From Adiantum capillus-veneris (taxonomy: Eukaryota > Streptophyta > Polypodiopsida > Polypodiales > Pteridaceae), in NCBI GenBank assembly GCA_014529385.2, contig CM043946.1, positions 33,748,558 through 33,812,557 on the forward strand: 64,000 nucleotides of DNA, in the 5' to 3' direction. Position numbers and translations under genes: made by a program. Shown piece after piece: positions 1 to 11,737 of the stretch. The notes below the pieces were generated by a model, which was not told the DNA's origin, ran no database searches, and saw nothing but the letters and a program-made list of their open reading frames with translations. Within the stretch, counting starts at the first letter, position 1. Each line of letters opens with the position of its first letter.

Positions 1-373
1 GCATTGGGAACCTGTGAGAAGGGCTATCTCTTTATTAAAACATACTAATCCTAAAAAATCTGAAGCTCTTCCAAATGGTTTGAAGAAGGTCATTTTACAA
101 ATGGAATCGACTTTAGATTGATCCATATGTAGGTCTACAATAGAAACTACATGTCCTAAACAGTAAATCTTTGCTTTCAAAAAAGCACACTTGGATTCTT
201 TAGCCACTACAACACGTCGCACGAATATCGACGTACGTACTAATGGCCAAAAGCTTGTTTTAAAATAAAAAGCACCGATGTAAGCGTCGATATGTACATC
301 AGCATTGTATCATTGGTATGCAAACTAGTATATTAATCATCAGAATAGATGATGTTATAACTGTCAAAATATG

Positions 374-479
374 TGCCTAAATAAATGCTAGAATTTAAAA
401 TGCATTCCAACACTTTTTTTGACGTGTATACCAGCGCTCATTTTGACGGCAGTTTCTGATGCCCGTACCGACGCACATA
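374..479. mobile_element. 106-bp insertion with 8-bp target-site duplication
   Basis: The octamer aaaatatg lies at 366-373 and again at 480-487, directly flanking this segment. Without the segment and one octamer the surrounding minus-strand RT reads LKPYFDSYNIIYSDD, the expected RT sequence. An 8-bp target duplication is typical of hAT-type DNA transposons, but the ends show no clear terminal inverted repeat, so the family is not assigned. Confidence 0.6.
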
Positions 480-2466
480 AAAATATGGTTTCAACACGCT
501 ATATATGAGCATCTTGAAAGAAGTTGGTGCATTGATTAAGCCAAAAGTCATAACCAAGAAATTATAATATCCATACCTTGTTTAAAAAGAGGTTTTAGGT
601 ATATCAACAAGCCAAATTTTTTCTTGATAATGTGAGGGCCATACCCATACTCGACCCTACTCACCTCCCTCAGTCCTCCAGACCGTTCCAGGGAGTGACG
701 TAGATCTATCTGCAGGTATGCCTCCCACTTGGGACCGACATTCAGATAGGACTCCGGCCTATCTCAAATGCCAACCCAAGGGGGTATATCTCTTCATTCA
801 ATGATTCTATCCGCTTCTCATAATCAATCTGTCCTTGATAGCTTTCCGCACCCAAAATCGTGGTCCTTAGTCTTGGTTCTCTTGATCTTTAACTTGAGGA
901 TCTGCTCTTGCTTTCTTGTCCTCCCTTGGTTCATGGCGATAACCCCTTTTTCCTGACAAGCACGCACGGCAGTTATCACTTTCCCCTAAGAAGAGGGATC
1001 TTGCAATCCTACCTGGTCTCGCTCGTCCCCGATTACCCATTTTTATCCCACTTAGTCCTAACGTTTAACATAAATTTTTTAAATCAACATCCGGCCATCT
1101 GACCCTCCGGATCCGCCCACCCACCGAACCATTTCATGAAAATCCCTTCCCGAGGTAGTACTTAACTACTACAAAATCAGGAAGACATTAGTCTATCAGA
1201 CATCATCAAACAACAAGCAGCATGCAATTTGTTGCATACCCTCGTTCAGGGAAATTCATATGGTTGTTCCCACCATATCTTTCTTTAGAAACTTTTAATT
1301 CATTTCCTTTTCTTTATCTACTATAACTAGCTTGTAACTAGTTTCCTAACTAATCATGCAACACATTTAGTTTCAACCAATTCATCTTGCCTCCCCATTC
1401 AGGCCAAGATAATCGGTTACAAGCCATCAAAATGGCAGCACCTTCACAATATTTCCCAGAATTAAGTGTTTGGGAAAGGCTCATCAAGTAATTTAATCAT
1501 TCCTTTCTAATCATTTTATTTTGAGAGGTATAGCACCATGTGGTGACAGATGCACATGATAGCCCCTATATTCCTAGCCTTTCCAGTTCCTTTTTAAGCA
1601 ACCAAGTCGAACAAATTTCCTTAATTAAATTCACATCATCCTCCCTGAGTATAACCTTATCATCTAACTATTGGCATCAGACCATACCCGGATTATGTCC
1701 GATTTCTAATAAAATACCGCGGGTACTTCACCTGACCAGGCAAAACTAAAACAAACCCATTCATCCCTTATCCCTCGGGTATGAATGACCTAGGTATAAC
1801 AACTTGCCGATTACGCTACCCTAGGTGAAAAGGGACAACCTCCGTCAAGCTCCCCAAGAGAATCCTCTCAATGGGCCGGCCTTTCAATCAAATTGACCCC
1901 AAGAAGATCCATCTTGATTTCCGGTCATTTCCAGACAATCTTCAAAATTCCTAGTTAAATCTATGTTTTGCAATGGGCTATCCCTATCACCTCTTGAGAA
2001 TTCTTTTTAACTCTTAGTTGGTAATTTCTAGGTTCATTCAATTTATCAACCTTAATTCCTACTTTCATTAATTATCTACCAGCCAAGTTTATTAGAAAAT
2101 ACAAGTGAGTTTTTGCCATAGGCCTTTGATGGTTAATGTCTCTTCGGAAATGCCAACTTTTGAAGTTCAATCCCCGTTTTGTACAATTCCGAGGTTTTGC
2201 AATCCTTTGCCATCCATGGGGCATCTCCATGGAAGCTTGTAGAGTTTTCAGTTCAAACAACACGGAGATCAATTCCGCGAAGTTATCCCCTATCTCCCCC
2301 ATCCCATATTTGCAAACAAACTTGAAATTGAAAACTTTAGAAATTCTCTTCAATACCAAAAATTGAACTACTTCTATCAATCTTAGACAACTACTCTTTT
2401 CGTATGGTTCCTAGCTTTCCATTTAAGAAGCTAGAAGGTCATCCTATAATTTATGAGTTTTCGAGC

Positions 2467-2800
2467 TTTCCATTAAAGCTTAAACCTAAAATACAAGGTA
2501 GTCACTGAAGCTTACACCTAAATACAAAGTTACAATTAATGCTTAGCTTAAGAGTGCAAATCTACCTTTAAAACTTAACTTAATGATGCATAGATACTCT
2601 TAGCACTTAACCATAATTGCAAGGTTTCCATTAAAGCTTAAACCTAAAGTACAAGGTAGTCATTAAAGATTACACCTAAGTGCAAATTTATTATTAAATC
2701 TTAGCTTATGAGTGCAGATCTACCTTCAAAGCTTATGATGCATAGATACTCTTATCACTTAACCCTAATTGCGAGGTTTCCATTAAAGCTTGAACCTAAA
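2467..2800. repeat. Tandem duplication, about 155-bp units
   Basis: The phrase tttccattaaagcttaaacc starts a unit at 2467 and again at 2625; a partial third begins at 2777. Unit lengths are about 158 and 152 bp. Internal phrases such as tagatactctta and acaaggtagtca recur in each unit with scattered substitutions. It lies within the solo LTR. Confidence 0.85.
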
Positions 2801-3131
2801 AGGATGCACATAAACCTTCCTAGTATTAAAACACATGGATTAATTAATCCTACTAGAAATGAAGATTACCTCCTCTAAACAAGAGGGAGTGAGGTTGAAG
2901 TCCTTCTTAAAGAGATGTGAGGCTCAACGAGGAAGGAAAGGGATTTATGATGAAGAGAAAGGAGAGAGGAGATTCTTCACAAAACCCTCAAGGGTTTGGC
3001 CTTCAAGAGAGGGAGAGAGCAAGAGCAAGGTTTAATGGAAACCTTGATTTACTTAAGCATAGTCTTGAGCATGGCATATATGCAAGTAGCTTAGCAATAT
3101 TGTGTGTGTAAAATTACAAAGGAGAGGGTAT

Positions 3132-3142
3132 GCTTATATAGG
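3132..3142 (-). promoter_or_regulatory. TATA-like element of the solo LTR
   Basis: The minus strand reads TATATAAGC here, about 435 bp after the TG start of the minus-oriented LTR. This position suits a U3 promoter. It is motif evidence only. Confidence 0.35.
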
Positions 3143-3163
3143 AAATGGTGGGTATTCTTTTCT

Positions 3164-3284
3164 CAATTCCTATTGGACCCCAATTCTCACGCGTATCAAT
3201 TGCTATAGGACCCTATTTCTCTTCTCAAATGCTATTGGACCCCAATTCTCTTCTTAATTCCTATTGGACCCCAATTTTATTCTT
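3164..3284. repeat. Four-copy minisatellite, about 30-bp period
   Basis: Variants of aattcctattggaccccaat start near 3164, 3197, 3226 and 3255, spaced 33, 29 and 29 bp. The copies differ by a few substitutions. Confidence 0.75.
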
Positions 3285-3621
3285 AGTTCTTATCTCTTAA
3301 CTTTATCTTTCAATCAAGTTAGTCCCTTTTTCTCCCAGTACCCGATCTAGATCAGTTCCCATGCGGATCTTCAAGAAGAAGTATAAAAATAATCTTAATC
3401 TTTTTGGAAAAATATAGGGATGATGTAATTTTTTATCCAAAATATCCTTGTCTTTTCATTCTGGAGTAAAGTCTCGTTGTTCGCATGACTTCTTTATCTG
3501 TCTTGCTTTTTCTAAAATATTTTCTAGGCTAAAAAAAGTTCTGAATGGCTCTAGGGTTTAGGGAGGGACCTTACAGATAATACCATGATGACATATTGAT
3601 TTTTGTAAAAATAGGAGCATG

Positions 3622-3848
3622 GGTTACCATATACATGTGGTAGTGATATATGTGCACACACTTAGGACCGCCGAGGTATTTTTTCCCTCACTAGGAGATT
3701 TTCCCCTCGGTGTATTTTATATATGCCCATTACTCTAGGGCTATCTTATCTTTCCATTGCACACTAAGTAATACACTCTGTTTTGTGTGCCTTGAGCTTT
3801 TCATATTTTACAAGCTGTGTGTGTCACCCTACAACCCTAATTCCAACA
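3622..3848 (+). mobile_element. Small copia-like solo LTR (227 bp)
   Basis: The pentamer gcatg flanks the segment at 3617-3621 and 3849-3853; the match extends to gcatgggt over 8 bp. The segment ends ccaaca. Its start, ggttacc, could be a mutated TG. It holds a TATA-like stretch (tattttatatatgcc, about 3713) and paired pyrimidine/purine blocks like those of the copia LTR at 37051. Dropping the insert with one repeat copy lets the minus-strand RT read KITHAPIFTKINMSSWYY in frame. Confidence 0.65.
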
Positions 3849-4195
3849 GCATGGGTGATTTTATTTAACAAGTCATCCACCTATAGCAATAGATACTTAT
3901 TCTTATTAGTAACCATGTTTAGGTCATGATAATCTACACTCATGTGCATACTACCATTCTTTTTCTTCATCAACAAAATGGGAGATGTCCATGGTGAAGA
4001 ATTAGTTTGAAAAAATCCTCCATTTATGTAGTCAACAAGCTAACATTCCACATCAATTTCCTGAGAATGACTCATTGTGTAGAATGGTTTAATCATGGCC
4101 TTACTACATGCAACCACATATATACCATTTGCACAAAACATATTGTGGTACCCTAGGGAAAATTCTTCTAGAATAAATATTTGTATTCAGTTAAA

Positions 4196-5173
4196 AGTTC
4201 CTTTTATTTTCTAGAAATATGTTTCTTGCTGTGGTGATAGAGGAGTAGCAGGAGTAGAAACATAATAGAAAGGAGCATGTGGCATTGAAGGGTCTTTAAT
4301 CATACTTGAATTTTTATCAACACTTTATAAAAAATACAAGAAGAGTAACACAAAAAGATTTTTTCTAGTTGATCATTAGAGAGCTTCATAAGCTTGGATG
4401 TACAAATAAGTGGTGAGAAAGGCATATCCTTTTCTACCAATAGTAGCACTTGCACACAATTTAGTTCAAACAATTAGAGGATTATGCTCATAACTATTGT
4501 GTAATGAGGATTCTAACACATGCAACCACACCCAACTTAACAACACATATGCTCTATTCATATTCATCACTAAAAAATACAAGTTTGTCTTATGCCCTTG
4601 AATATAAGAGGTACCCCCTTAACTTGTGTATCCCACACTTCAGCATCATGGGCATTTATCATAGCTATCTTCTAGCTGTGGGGACTAGGAGTCTAGGATA
4701 GATTGAGACATTTCACTGACTTATACTTAGTAAAATCGTGAGATTCTTTATCATCTACCATAGTTCTCACCTTGTGACCCTAGATAGACCCATGCATTCT
4801 CACAACCTTGTGTGGTTCAAAATTTGGTTGCGTCCTCTCGAGCTTAGTTGTCAGTGTCACCAGCACATGCTTGCTCACTTTCTTAGATTTTAGTAAGCTT
4901 TGGTGAGTGTTAGTAGGTCAATAAATACTCCAAGAAAGGTTGTACATCTTGGTGCGCTCAAATTTGTTATTTGAGCTAATTTCAGCCTCCATTTTCACTA
5001 CAAACAGTAATGCGTAGGTAATTTTATCATTTTGTGTAGATTTTTTGTCAGTGCCATTTTTTGCATAACATTTCCCTTACAATCTTCTACGGGTTGTGCT
5101 ATATAGAACGTATTGGTCTCGCTTTGTTTTTCCTATTTTTGGGTAGTTTTCACATCAAGTGCATGTATTCACT
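4196..5173. other. Interval without recognisable gene
   Basis: AT-rich sequence between the minus-strand RT remnant and the plus-strand copia remnant. It may hold decayed upstream parts of the gypsy element and the copia leader or LTR, but I see no primer site, no paired LTR and no convincing protein match. Confidence 0.5.
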
Positions 5174-6285
5174 ATGGATGACAACAACACAGACGTGTTC
5201 AAGATGTTTGCTACCAAAGATAGATTGAATGGGGACAATTAACCTATGTGGGCTTACATGATGCAATATTTACTTGCATCAAAGAGAGTTTGGAATATTT
5301 TACATGGCATCGATGTTCATCCTGGTTCTGAGGAAGTAGGTGATGTCGAGGATGTTGCAGGTTTAGATGGCAGGGCTGCTATTGCCAGAGCTATTTTGCC
5401 TATGCCTCAACAAGTTTGTTGGGATGTAAGAGATTCCCATGCTCGTGTATTGATTGTGTTGTCTGTGAAGTGAATATTTATCCTTACATTTGTTCAAGAA
5501 AATTTGTAAAACAGGCTTGGAATATTTTGGCTGGTTTTTATGCAAGTCGCAACAATGAGGCTAAAATTGCATTGTTGTGTAAAGAGCTGGAGTCAAAGAT
5601 TATGCATGAGAAAAATGAGATGGACACGTTCCTTTTTCTGGTGTCAAGGATATTAATGAGCAACTTATTTTTGCAGGCGAAGTCATTTCTGACAGTTGCC
5701 TTGTGTAGACTATTCTTGATGCTTTGCAAGATAATTACCAAACTTTTGCTAGGACTTGGAGACTTATGATTCAAGGAAATCCAGAAGTTGGCAAATTTGA
5801 TGCACTTATGTACATTGTTCTTGCAAGAGTATTTTTTTAAAAAAATAGGGTGCAATTGAAATTTTAGTGTGCAGTGCACTTATGATTGTTCTATCCATGA
5901 TGCATATATGCGAGTTGCTATAGATTCTCATGTGTGGTACTTTGACAGGGGTGCTACAAAGCACATTACCTCTCATCATGACTTGTTTACCTCTCTCGAG
6001 GATGTCACTTGTGCCAACAATGCCTCTTATCCAATCAAGGGAGCTAGAAAGATTGTGTTGATTGCTGCGAATGGCAGTTCTTTCACACTTGTTGATGCAC
6101 TTTATGTTCGTAGGATCAAGAAGAACCTTTTGTTTATATTTGCACTTGCTAGACTTGGTCTTGTTGCGCAATTTGTGGATGATAGATGTACAGTTCATGA
6201 TCTTAGTTTTGGTGATGAGATTGTTGCATCATGCATTTTATATTGTGGGCTATGTAAGCTCACTTTGTATGATAAATGTGGGTAG
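5174..6285 (+). pseudogene. Ty1/copia gag and protease remnant
   Basis: From the ATG at 5174 the translation begins MDDNNTDVFKMFATKDRL, then has a TAA where GDNYPMW would be expected. It continues as a copia gag of the DUF4219/UBN2 type (AWNILAGFYASRNNEAKIALL near 5517), with frameshifts near 5640-5860. A protease domain follows from about 5930: WYFDRGATKHIT, VTCANNASYPIKG, VRRIKKNLL, DDRC. It aligns block for block with the gag-protease of the copia element at 37727-41908. The protease motif is DRGA where DSGA is normal. A TAG ends the frame at 6283-6285, and integrase, RT and RNase H are missing. Neither LTR nor primer site was found. It is a 3'-truncated, inactive copy. Confidence 0.85.
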
Positions 6286-6326
6286 AATTTTGCAAATGCA
6301 TTTGGCTAATTTAGAAAGATGAGCTA

Positions 6327-7600
6327 GTGGACGCAGAATTGTTTCAGGTAACATTTGGGGAAAACACAGATCCACAATGGTATGATGTATATCAGTTCCT
6401 TTCTAAAGGAGGATTCCCAAAAAGCTGGACTCGGAATCAAAAGAAGGCTCTGATTATTAAGAGTCTTAAGCTCACCATCATCAAAGGCTTTCTCTATAGA
6501 CTGGGAGTAGATGGGGTTGTTTGAAGGTGTGTGCCAATGGAAGGGAGAATGCAAGTTATTTTGAGGCACATGATGGGGATTCTGGAGAACATTTCTCCAT
6601 TGATATTACTTACAAGAAGATTTTGCAGGCTAGATTGTGGTGATGGCAAACTTTAATATCTGATGTTAGAAGCTTTTGCAAAACATGTGATATCTGCCAG
6701 AGGATGGACAGACCAACAGCAGAAGATATGACTCCTCTTACTCCAGTTCAACCATTGGGAGTATTCATGAAATGGTGTCTGGATTTCATGGTTCCATTCA
6801 AGAAAATCACTCCAAGGAAGGACCTTTATATATTGATGGACACTTGTTATGTCACCAAAGGAATCCAAGGCTCTTCCAGGTAACAATGCAAAGTTCATTG
6901 CTATTTTCCTATTTGAAAATATTATTTGCTGATATGGATGTCCTGTGGAGATTGTGTCTGATCAAGGGATACACTTTATTAATGATACTATGTATATTCT
7001 GATGGAAATGCTCTCAATAAAGCACTAGAAATCCATGCCATACTATCCCAAGTGCAATGGCAAGCAAAGAGCATTAATAAAACCATTCTTACCAAGATTG
7101 TACAGAAAGAGCCACACCAGTGGGACCTTAAGCTCCAGACTGCTCTATGGGCCTACAGGACAGCTTATAAAGTTACTACTAGACTAACACCGTTCCGAGT
7201 GGTATATGGTATTGAAGTTGTAGTGCCTATGGAATTTGTGATTCCCAGTCTTGAAATGGCGGTAGAGTATGGATTGGATTTCAATCACAATCTTAAAAAT
7301 AGATTAATGGAATTAGCACAGTTGGATGAGTTAAGGCAATGTGCTATGCTGGAATAGGAAATTGTTCAACAGAGGAAAAAACATTGGCATGACAGACGAA
7401 TCAAAGTTAGGGTGTTCTAGAAGGGCGACTTGGTTTTGCTCTATCAATCCAAATTGGGGCCTAAGAAACCAAATTTGAAGATAACTTGGGCCGGTCCGTA
7501 TGAGGTTGATTGGGTGTTTTTCAATGGCACAGTAAAGTTGAAGGATTTATCTGAATTACTGATGCCAGGTGTTTATAATGGGGCCAAGATTAAGCTATAA
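6327..7600 (+). pseudogene. Ty3/gypsy integrase remnant (element C)
   Basis: Plus-strand translation in shifting frames shows an integrase zinc-binding part near 6560-6740 (ISVDITYKKILQ-like text, then CKTCDICQRM), and a catalytic-core part (LDFMVPFKKITPRKDLYILMD, 6780-6845). Further on are FLFENIICRYGCPVEIVSDQG near 6905-6967, PYYPKCNG (7040), WAYRTAYKVTTRLTPF and VVYGIE (7147-7215). The C-terminal part reads KGDLVLLYQSKLGPK and WAGPYEV (7420-7510). This is the usual gypsy integrase order. At least four frameshifts or stops are present. RT and RNase H are absent; the frame starts in the tail of the preceding domain immediately after the copia remnant. It continues into the extra ORF at 8177. 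Confidence 0.85.
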
Positions 7601-8176
7601 TATTCTAATGAGAAAGAGACTTTTAGAGTAGAAGATACTGGCATTTTGGGAACTGATGGCGAGAAAAATTCAGAATCATCTATTCTAAATCTTTTTTATG
7701 TTCAACCAGTACCTTTGCCAGTCAAGGTGTCAGAAAAGTCTCAGTACGACAAAGCAATGCTAGTGGTAGAGACAGTAACATATCCGAGCCAGTATCAGTT
7801 TTTATGGAAAAAAGAGTCAGTTGGACTACATGTGATAATCATTAAATGGAACATGGGGTGTATTAGCCAATGCTTGTGTGCCACGTCGCTAACGGTGCAC
7901 AAAACTCTAGGAACGGTAAGTAGTGGATCTTTTATGGCACCAACACGTATAACAGTAAGGCAAGTGGGCATTCTTCCTCATAAATCTCCTACGCTACGCC
8001 TGCTTGCTGTTACACACTCGCCATCGCTAAGCTCTGAGGCTTGCTCACTACAACCCCAAACCTCCTTGTGAAAAGAATATGTTGATCACTATCTATCCTT
8101 ACCATACACACCTGGCTACGGCTTTTACTATCCAAGTAAGTCTTCTTCCTCTACAAACTTATTGTCTTCACAGTGC
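7601..8176 (+). other. Linker between element C integrase and extra ORF
   Basis: An open frame covers 7646-8071 but its protein resembles nothing I recognise, and its 3' half reads like untranslated sequence. It may be the end of pol and the spacer before the extra ORF. Confidence 0.35.
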
Positions 8177-11100
8177 ATGGGTAGAAGAAAAATGTCAGAA
8201 AAGATGCAGGATACCATAGACGAAACTTTGGCTCTCATCACCTCTATTAAAGCCACTCTACCACTTATTCCCCTTAGCAAGATACAGTGGTATGTGTTTA
8301 CTGATCAAGCCAAAGCATTGTTGTGACTGTGGGATTTGCATGTAGTGGTACAAGCCACAAGAATAGACTTTGACACGGCTATAATCAAGTAGGTTCTTGA
8401 TTCCTTCAATGCCGAAGAGGGCAGTGGTGTATTCAATGGTATGAAAGTGTCAGTAACTCCTGACAGCATTGCTTATGATTTCAAAATTCCAAATGAACCA
8501 ACACTTATGCTTTCAAAATGCCAAATGAACCAAATCCAACCATAGCAGCTGCAGAACAAATAAGTTTAACTCTAAGGGAAGATGAAGCAGCCAATAAAAA
8601 ACAAAAGGCTAGTGCACAAGGGATTCTAGTAGAGCAGGTCTGGATGTCCCCACTGCTTACCGGTTTGTGGTTGAAGCTGTTAGTTTGAAAAACAATCCCA
8701 CATATGTGTCATAAAAGTTATTTGCTATGTTGCTTGCAAAAAGATTAGATGCTACATCTCCAATCAACTTATGTCGGATCTTATCTCATAATGTGCTTCA
8801 GCAGACTACCAAGTTGAAATCTCAGAATGTTTTCAAATCTTGGTATGTCTGGCAATTTCTTTACTGGGAAACTTCTCCAGATGCTCATTATCAGGTACGG
8901 ATGACTTGGAGTCAGAAGTCCATCCCAGAGACTAACAATGTTGACCTATCTTCAGATGAAGAAGCTCAAGGCACTCAATTGGCTCTAACTGGACAAAAGA
9001 GAAAGGCCGCACAAGTGTAAGCTAGTAGTTCAAAGAAACCAAAGCCTACATTGGCTAAAAGCAGTGCTTTTTTAAAGCAACTAGAAAGTCAGGTTAAGTC
9101 TTTGCCTAGTGAAAAACTTTCAGGAGGCCAGACTTCAGTAGGCCAGGCTTCAGCAACACTTGAAGAACAGCCTCTAGCAAGGATTACTGTTGGGACCAAA
9201 CAACAAGAAGAAAAGATTCTCGTAAACACCATTGCTGGCAAAGACCAGCACGAGAGGACCAGTGTTGATCAGTTGGCGGTTCATATGGACAAGGGAAAGG
9301 GTCCAGAACCTGCCATTCTAGCCAGCAAAATTCCTATTCCCTTAAGTGAATTGGGTTTATCTTTAGCCAAAAAGGACAAACTACAGAGCAATTATAGAAT
9401 CACCCTCTCAAAGGACGACTAATTCTTCAGAATCTTGACTTTGCAACATTACCATACATGGCTCCTGTTACGATTTATGAGCCAATTCTTCCTGACCCAG
9501 CGATAGTAATGTATTGTTGCTCAATGCTTATCCAATCATCATGGAATATAATTTTCAATGCTCTGGGACAAATGATGGATTCCTCGGCTTCCACTGATGA
9601 AGTGAATAAGCTAAAAGAACAATTGAAAAACAGTTAGCAAAAAGTTTAGAAATTGAAGTAGGATATAGGAACACAATCTTTGCGGCATAGTATTCTTGAA
9701 AATCAGTCAGCCAGGACAATTCAGACATTGGAAGTAAAGTTTTCAAAGCTTGAAACAGAGAATAGGCAGTTAACTGAAGACAAGGCAGAGGCTGTGACAA
9801 ATGCTGATAAATTTGAGACTATGCTGAGAATGAAGAGGGTCAATTTCAACGCACTGCTGACTAGCCACACTACATTGAAAGCTTCTTTATTAACAGAGAA
9901 TTATATATATAATAACTTGGCTGATATTTTGAATCCAGAAGGCAAAGTTACTCTGAATATGGATAATCTGAAGGCACTTATGGAGACCATGCAGAGTGAT
10001 TTGCAAGATAAGATTTTTGAATATAATAGTGCTTTGGCAAATCAAGGTATCCTGGGCTACATTGATTAGCACAATAATCTAGATGAGGATTCTAAGAAAG
10101 CAAAAGAGAAGGATGAGGAAAGGGAGGACAAACCAACAGACAAACCTGATGATGATAATGAATTTCCTTCTTTTCCATCTTCAGGATCTGGTGCTGCTGG
10201 ATCAGCTTCTGCCCCACAGGGGGTAGTCAACCCAACAAAGACCAGCAAGACCAGCAAAAGGGCCAGGCCGACCAGCACCGGAGACCAGCTAGCTGATGAT
10301 CAGCAACCAGGCACGAACAGACGGACAACACTGAAGGCTCTCCAGTACACCAGTCACATAAAGTCCAGATGTGAAAGGAAAATCCAAAGTTGTGATTGAG
10401 ACCTTAAAGGGTGATGAGCAACATTCGTTACAACTCATCACATTGAATAAGAGATTGAGACATCAACAATATCCTCTTACTAGGATGTATTTGGAAGACG
10501 ATGTTCCTCTCTCTGATCTTCTTCCAAAGGCTATATGTTGGCACCAGAGAAATGATTCAGCATTAGAAATCAACTACCTTCCACGATCAAGAATTGTGTC
10601 AACTACCTGTGCATCCCAGCAGAATACAATTGCTAGAAAGGGTACCAGAGTGGGTACTGACTTCTAATGATAAGATAGTCAATCCACACTGGCAGCAACA
10701 GTCCACTGCAGACCAAAATTCTCTAGCCCTTGAATTAAATCTACTGCTTGGGAACAGGCCTTCATACAAGTGCATGAAGGAAGTTAGGAACCAAGTGAAA
10801 GAAGTTATACTTCAGATGCAAACTGCCAGAGGAGTTTTGGACTAGACGGTACAGGCTATTATTGAAGATTGGACTTCCAACAATAAAGGACCTTGAACTT
10901 AAATGACAGTAGGGGAACAAGCAACTGCTCTCCGAAGACTCTTTCAGCTAGTCTGAGTGATCGAAAGATGATGCAGGAGCAGAACCAGGTTGTACTTAAT
11001 TTCCTGGAATTTGTGTCTGATTTACCAGTTCTCCTGTATGCATTGGGTGCTAAGGAACCTGAACTGCCCAAATTTTTTCCAGCAATGTATCCTCAGCCTC

Positions 11101-11563
11101 CAAAACCAGTGGATCGGCTCACATACTTTAATATCACTGATGAACTTCATGACTAGTTTGAGCAAGCCACTGTAGAATGGAAAACCTAGCAAACATTGAT
11201 CAATGATGCTCTCCAACTGAATGATGTTATGGAACTGCAAGGAGAAATGTAGAGGGTCAAACTATGTATGGGATAATGGAAGACCTAGTTCCGTGGTCTC
11301 ACAAAGATCACAAATCGATTGCTTCGACTAACTGCGGAGTCCTCTAAGATCCCTCAAAAGGATATCATGGCTAAACCAGGACTAGGGCCATAGTATAGAG
11401 AAATGGATGATATTCTCTTTGAAGCCAGGATTTAAAAAAATTAGCCTCTTCCACAGGGATGGATTCACACAGCCTTGAATTGTCATAAATTGTCCAAAAC
11501 CCGTCTGAAAAAGGGTAGACGCACGTTGTATGATCCCGACACCAAAACCTACAATCCTCTCAC
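8177..11563 (+). pseudogene. Decayed extra ORF downstream of element C integrase
   Basis: From an ATG at 8177 (MGRRKMSEKMQDTIDE) a coding-like stretch of about 3.4 kb can be followed with stops and frame changes. Its parts are an N-terminal globular region (KALL, VLDSFNAEEGSGVFNGMK, 8300-8490) and a segment with an acidic/basic patch (SSDEEAQGTQLALTGQKRK, about 8958-9015). A Gln/Ser-rich region follows (9051-9422), then a coiled coil (9680-10050: SARTIQTLEVKFSKLETEN and heptad-like repeats). A charged low-complexity part lies at 10080-10300. The C-terminal part (10893-11563) has several in-frame stops. It ends abruptly at 11563, where element B is inserted, and resumes in frame at 28168. Position and size fit the extra 3' ORFs of some plant gypsy elements. 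No function is known to me, and any likeness to plant transposon-associated domains is weak. Confidence 0.6.
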
Positions 11564-11722
11564 TGTAAAGGCTTGGGTGACTAGACTTAGGATCCTCCTC
11601 CCAGCCTCCCAATATAAAGGCAGGCTCCTAGCCTCTTGCCCTAGATGGATCCCCTTGTCCACACTGCCTAGCCTGGCCCTTGGCCCAGTTCGTGACTCCC
11701 TGGCCTTGCCCTTGTCCTGACA
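11564..11722 (-). repeat. Element B 3' LTR
   Basis: Bounded by tgtaaaggc and cttgtcctgaca on the plus strand; pairs with 28009-28167. A TATA-like aatataaagg lies in the middle. Confidence 0.85.
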
Positions 11723-11737
11723 TTACTCCCCCCTTGG
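11723..11737 (-). promoter_or_regulatory. Element B polypurine tract
   Basis: Minus strand reads ccaaggggggagtaa directly before TGTCAGG of the LTR. The upstream minus-strand codons read FEDENDSPRG, like the pol tail of many plant gypsy elements. Confidence 0.75.

Larger units (their letters stand above)
631..3575 (-). mobile_element. Large solo LTR (2.95 kb) inserted in gypsy RT
   Basis: The segment begins TGTGAGGGCC and ends GGACCTTACA on the plus strand, so it is bounded by TG and CA. The pentamer gataa flanks it at 626-630 and 3576-3580. Removing the segment and one pentamer joins the minus-strand RT as WYYQEKIWLVDIPK without a frame change. No gag, pol or primer site was recognised inside, and a TATA-like sequence lies on the minus strand near 3133. 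The best reading is a solo LTR left by recombination between the two LTRs of a long-LTR element, oriented minus. Alternatives are a non-coding (TRIM- or LARD-like) element. Open frames inside, such as 2072-2380 minus, resemble nothing I know. Confidence 0.7.
1..4195 (-). pseudogene. Ty3/gypsy reverse transcriptase remnant, split by several insertions
   Basis: Conceptual minus-strand translation gives, in order, a linker and RT start (about 4195-3849), the piece NMSSWYY (3621-3576), then VDIPKTSF, TRYGYYNFLVM and INAPTSFKMLIYSVLKPYF (630-480). After these come DSYNIIYSDD (373-336), and SKCAFF, LGHVV and MDQSKVDSI near 215-100. This is the block order of a gypsy RT palm and thumb. The active-site motif reads YSDD, where YIDD is usual. 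The pieces are separated by insertions at 374-479, 631-3575 and 3622-3848, and probably by a fourth near 207-315. In-frame stops and small frameshifts are present, so it is dead. It runs off the left edge of the window. Seen: motif order and in-frame rejoining. Inferred: one original pol gene. I found no confident protease or gag upstream of about 4195. Confidence 0.85.
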
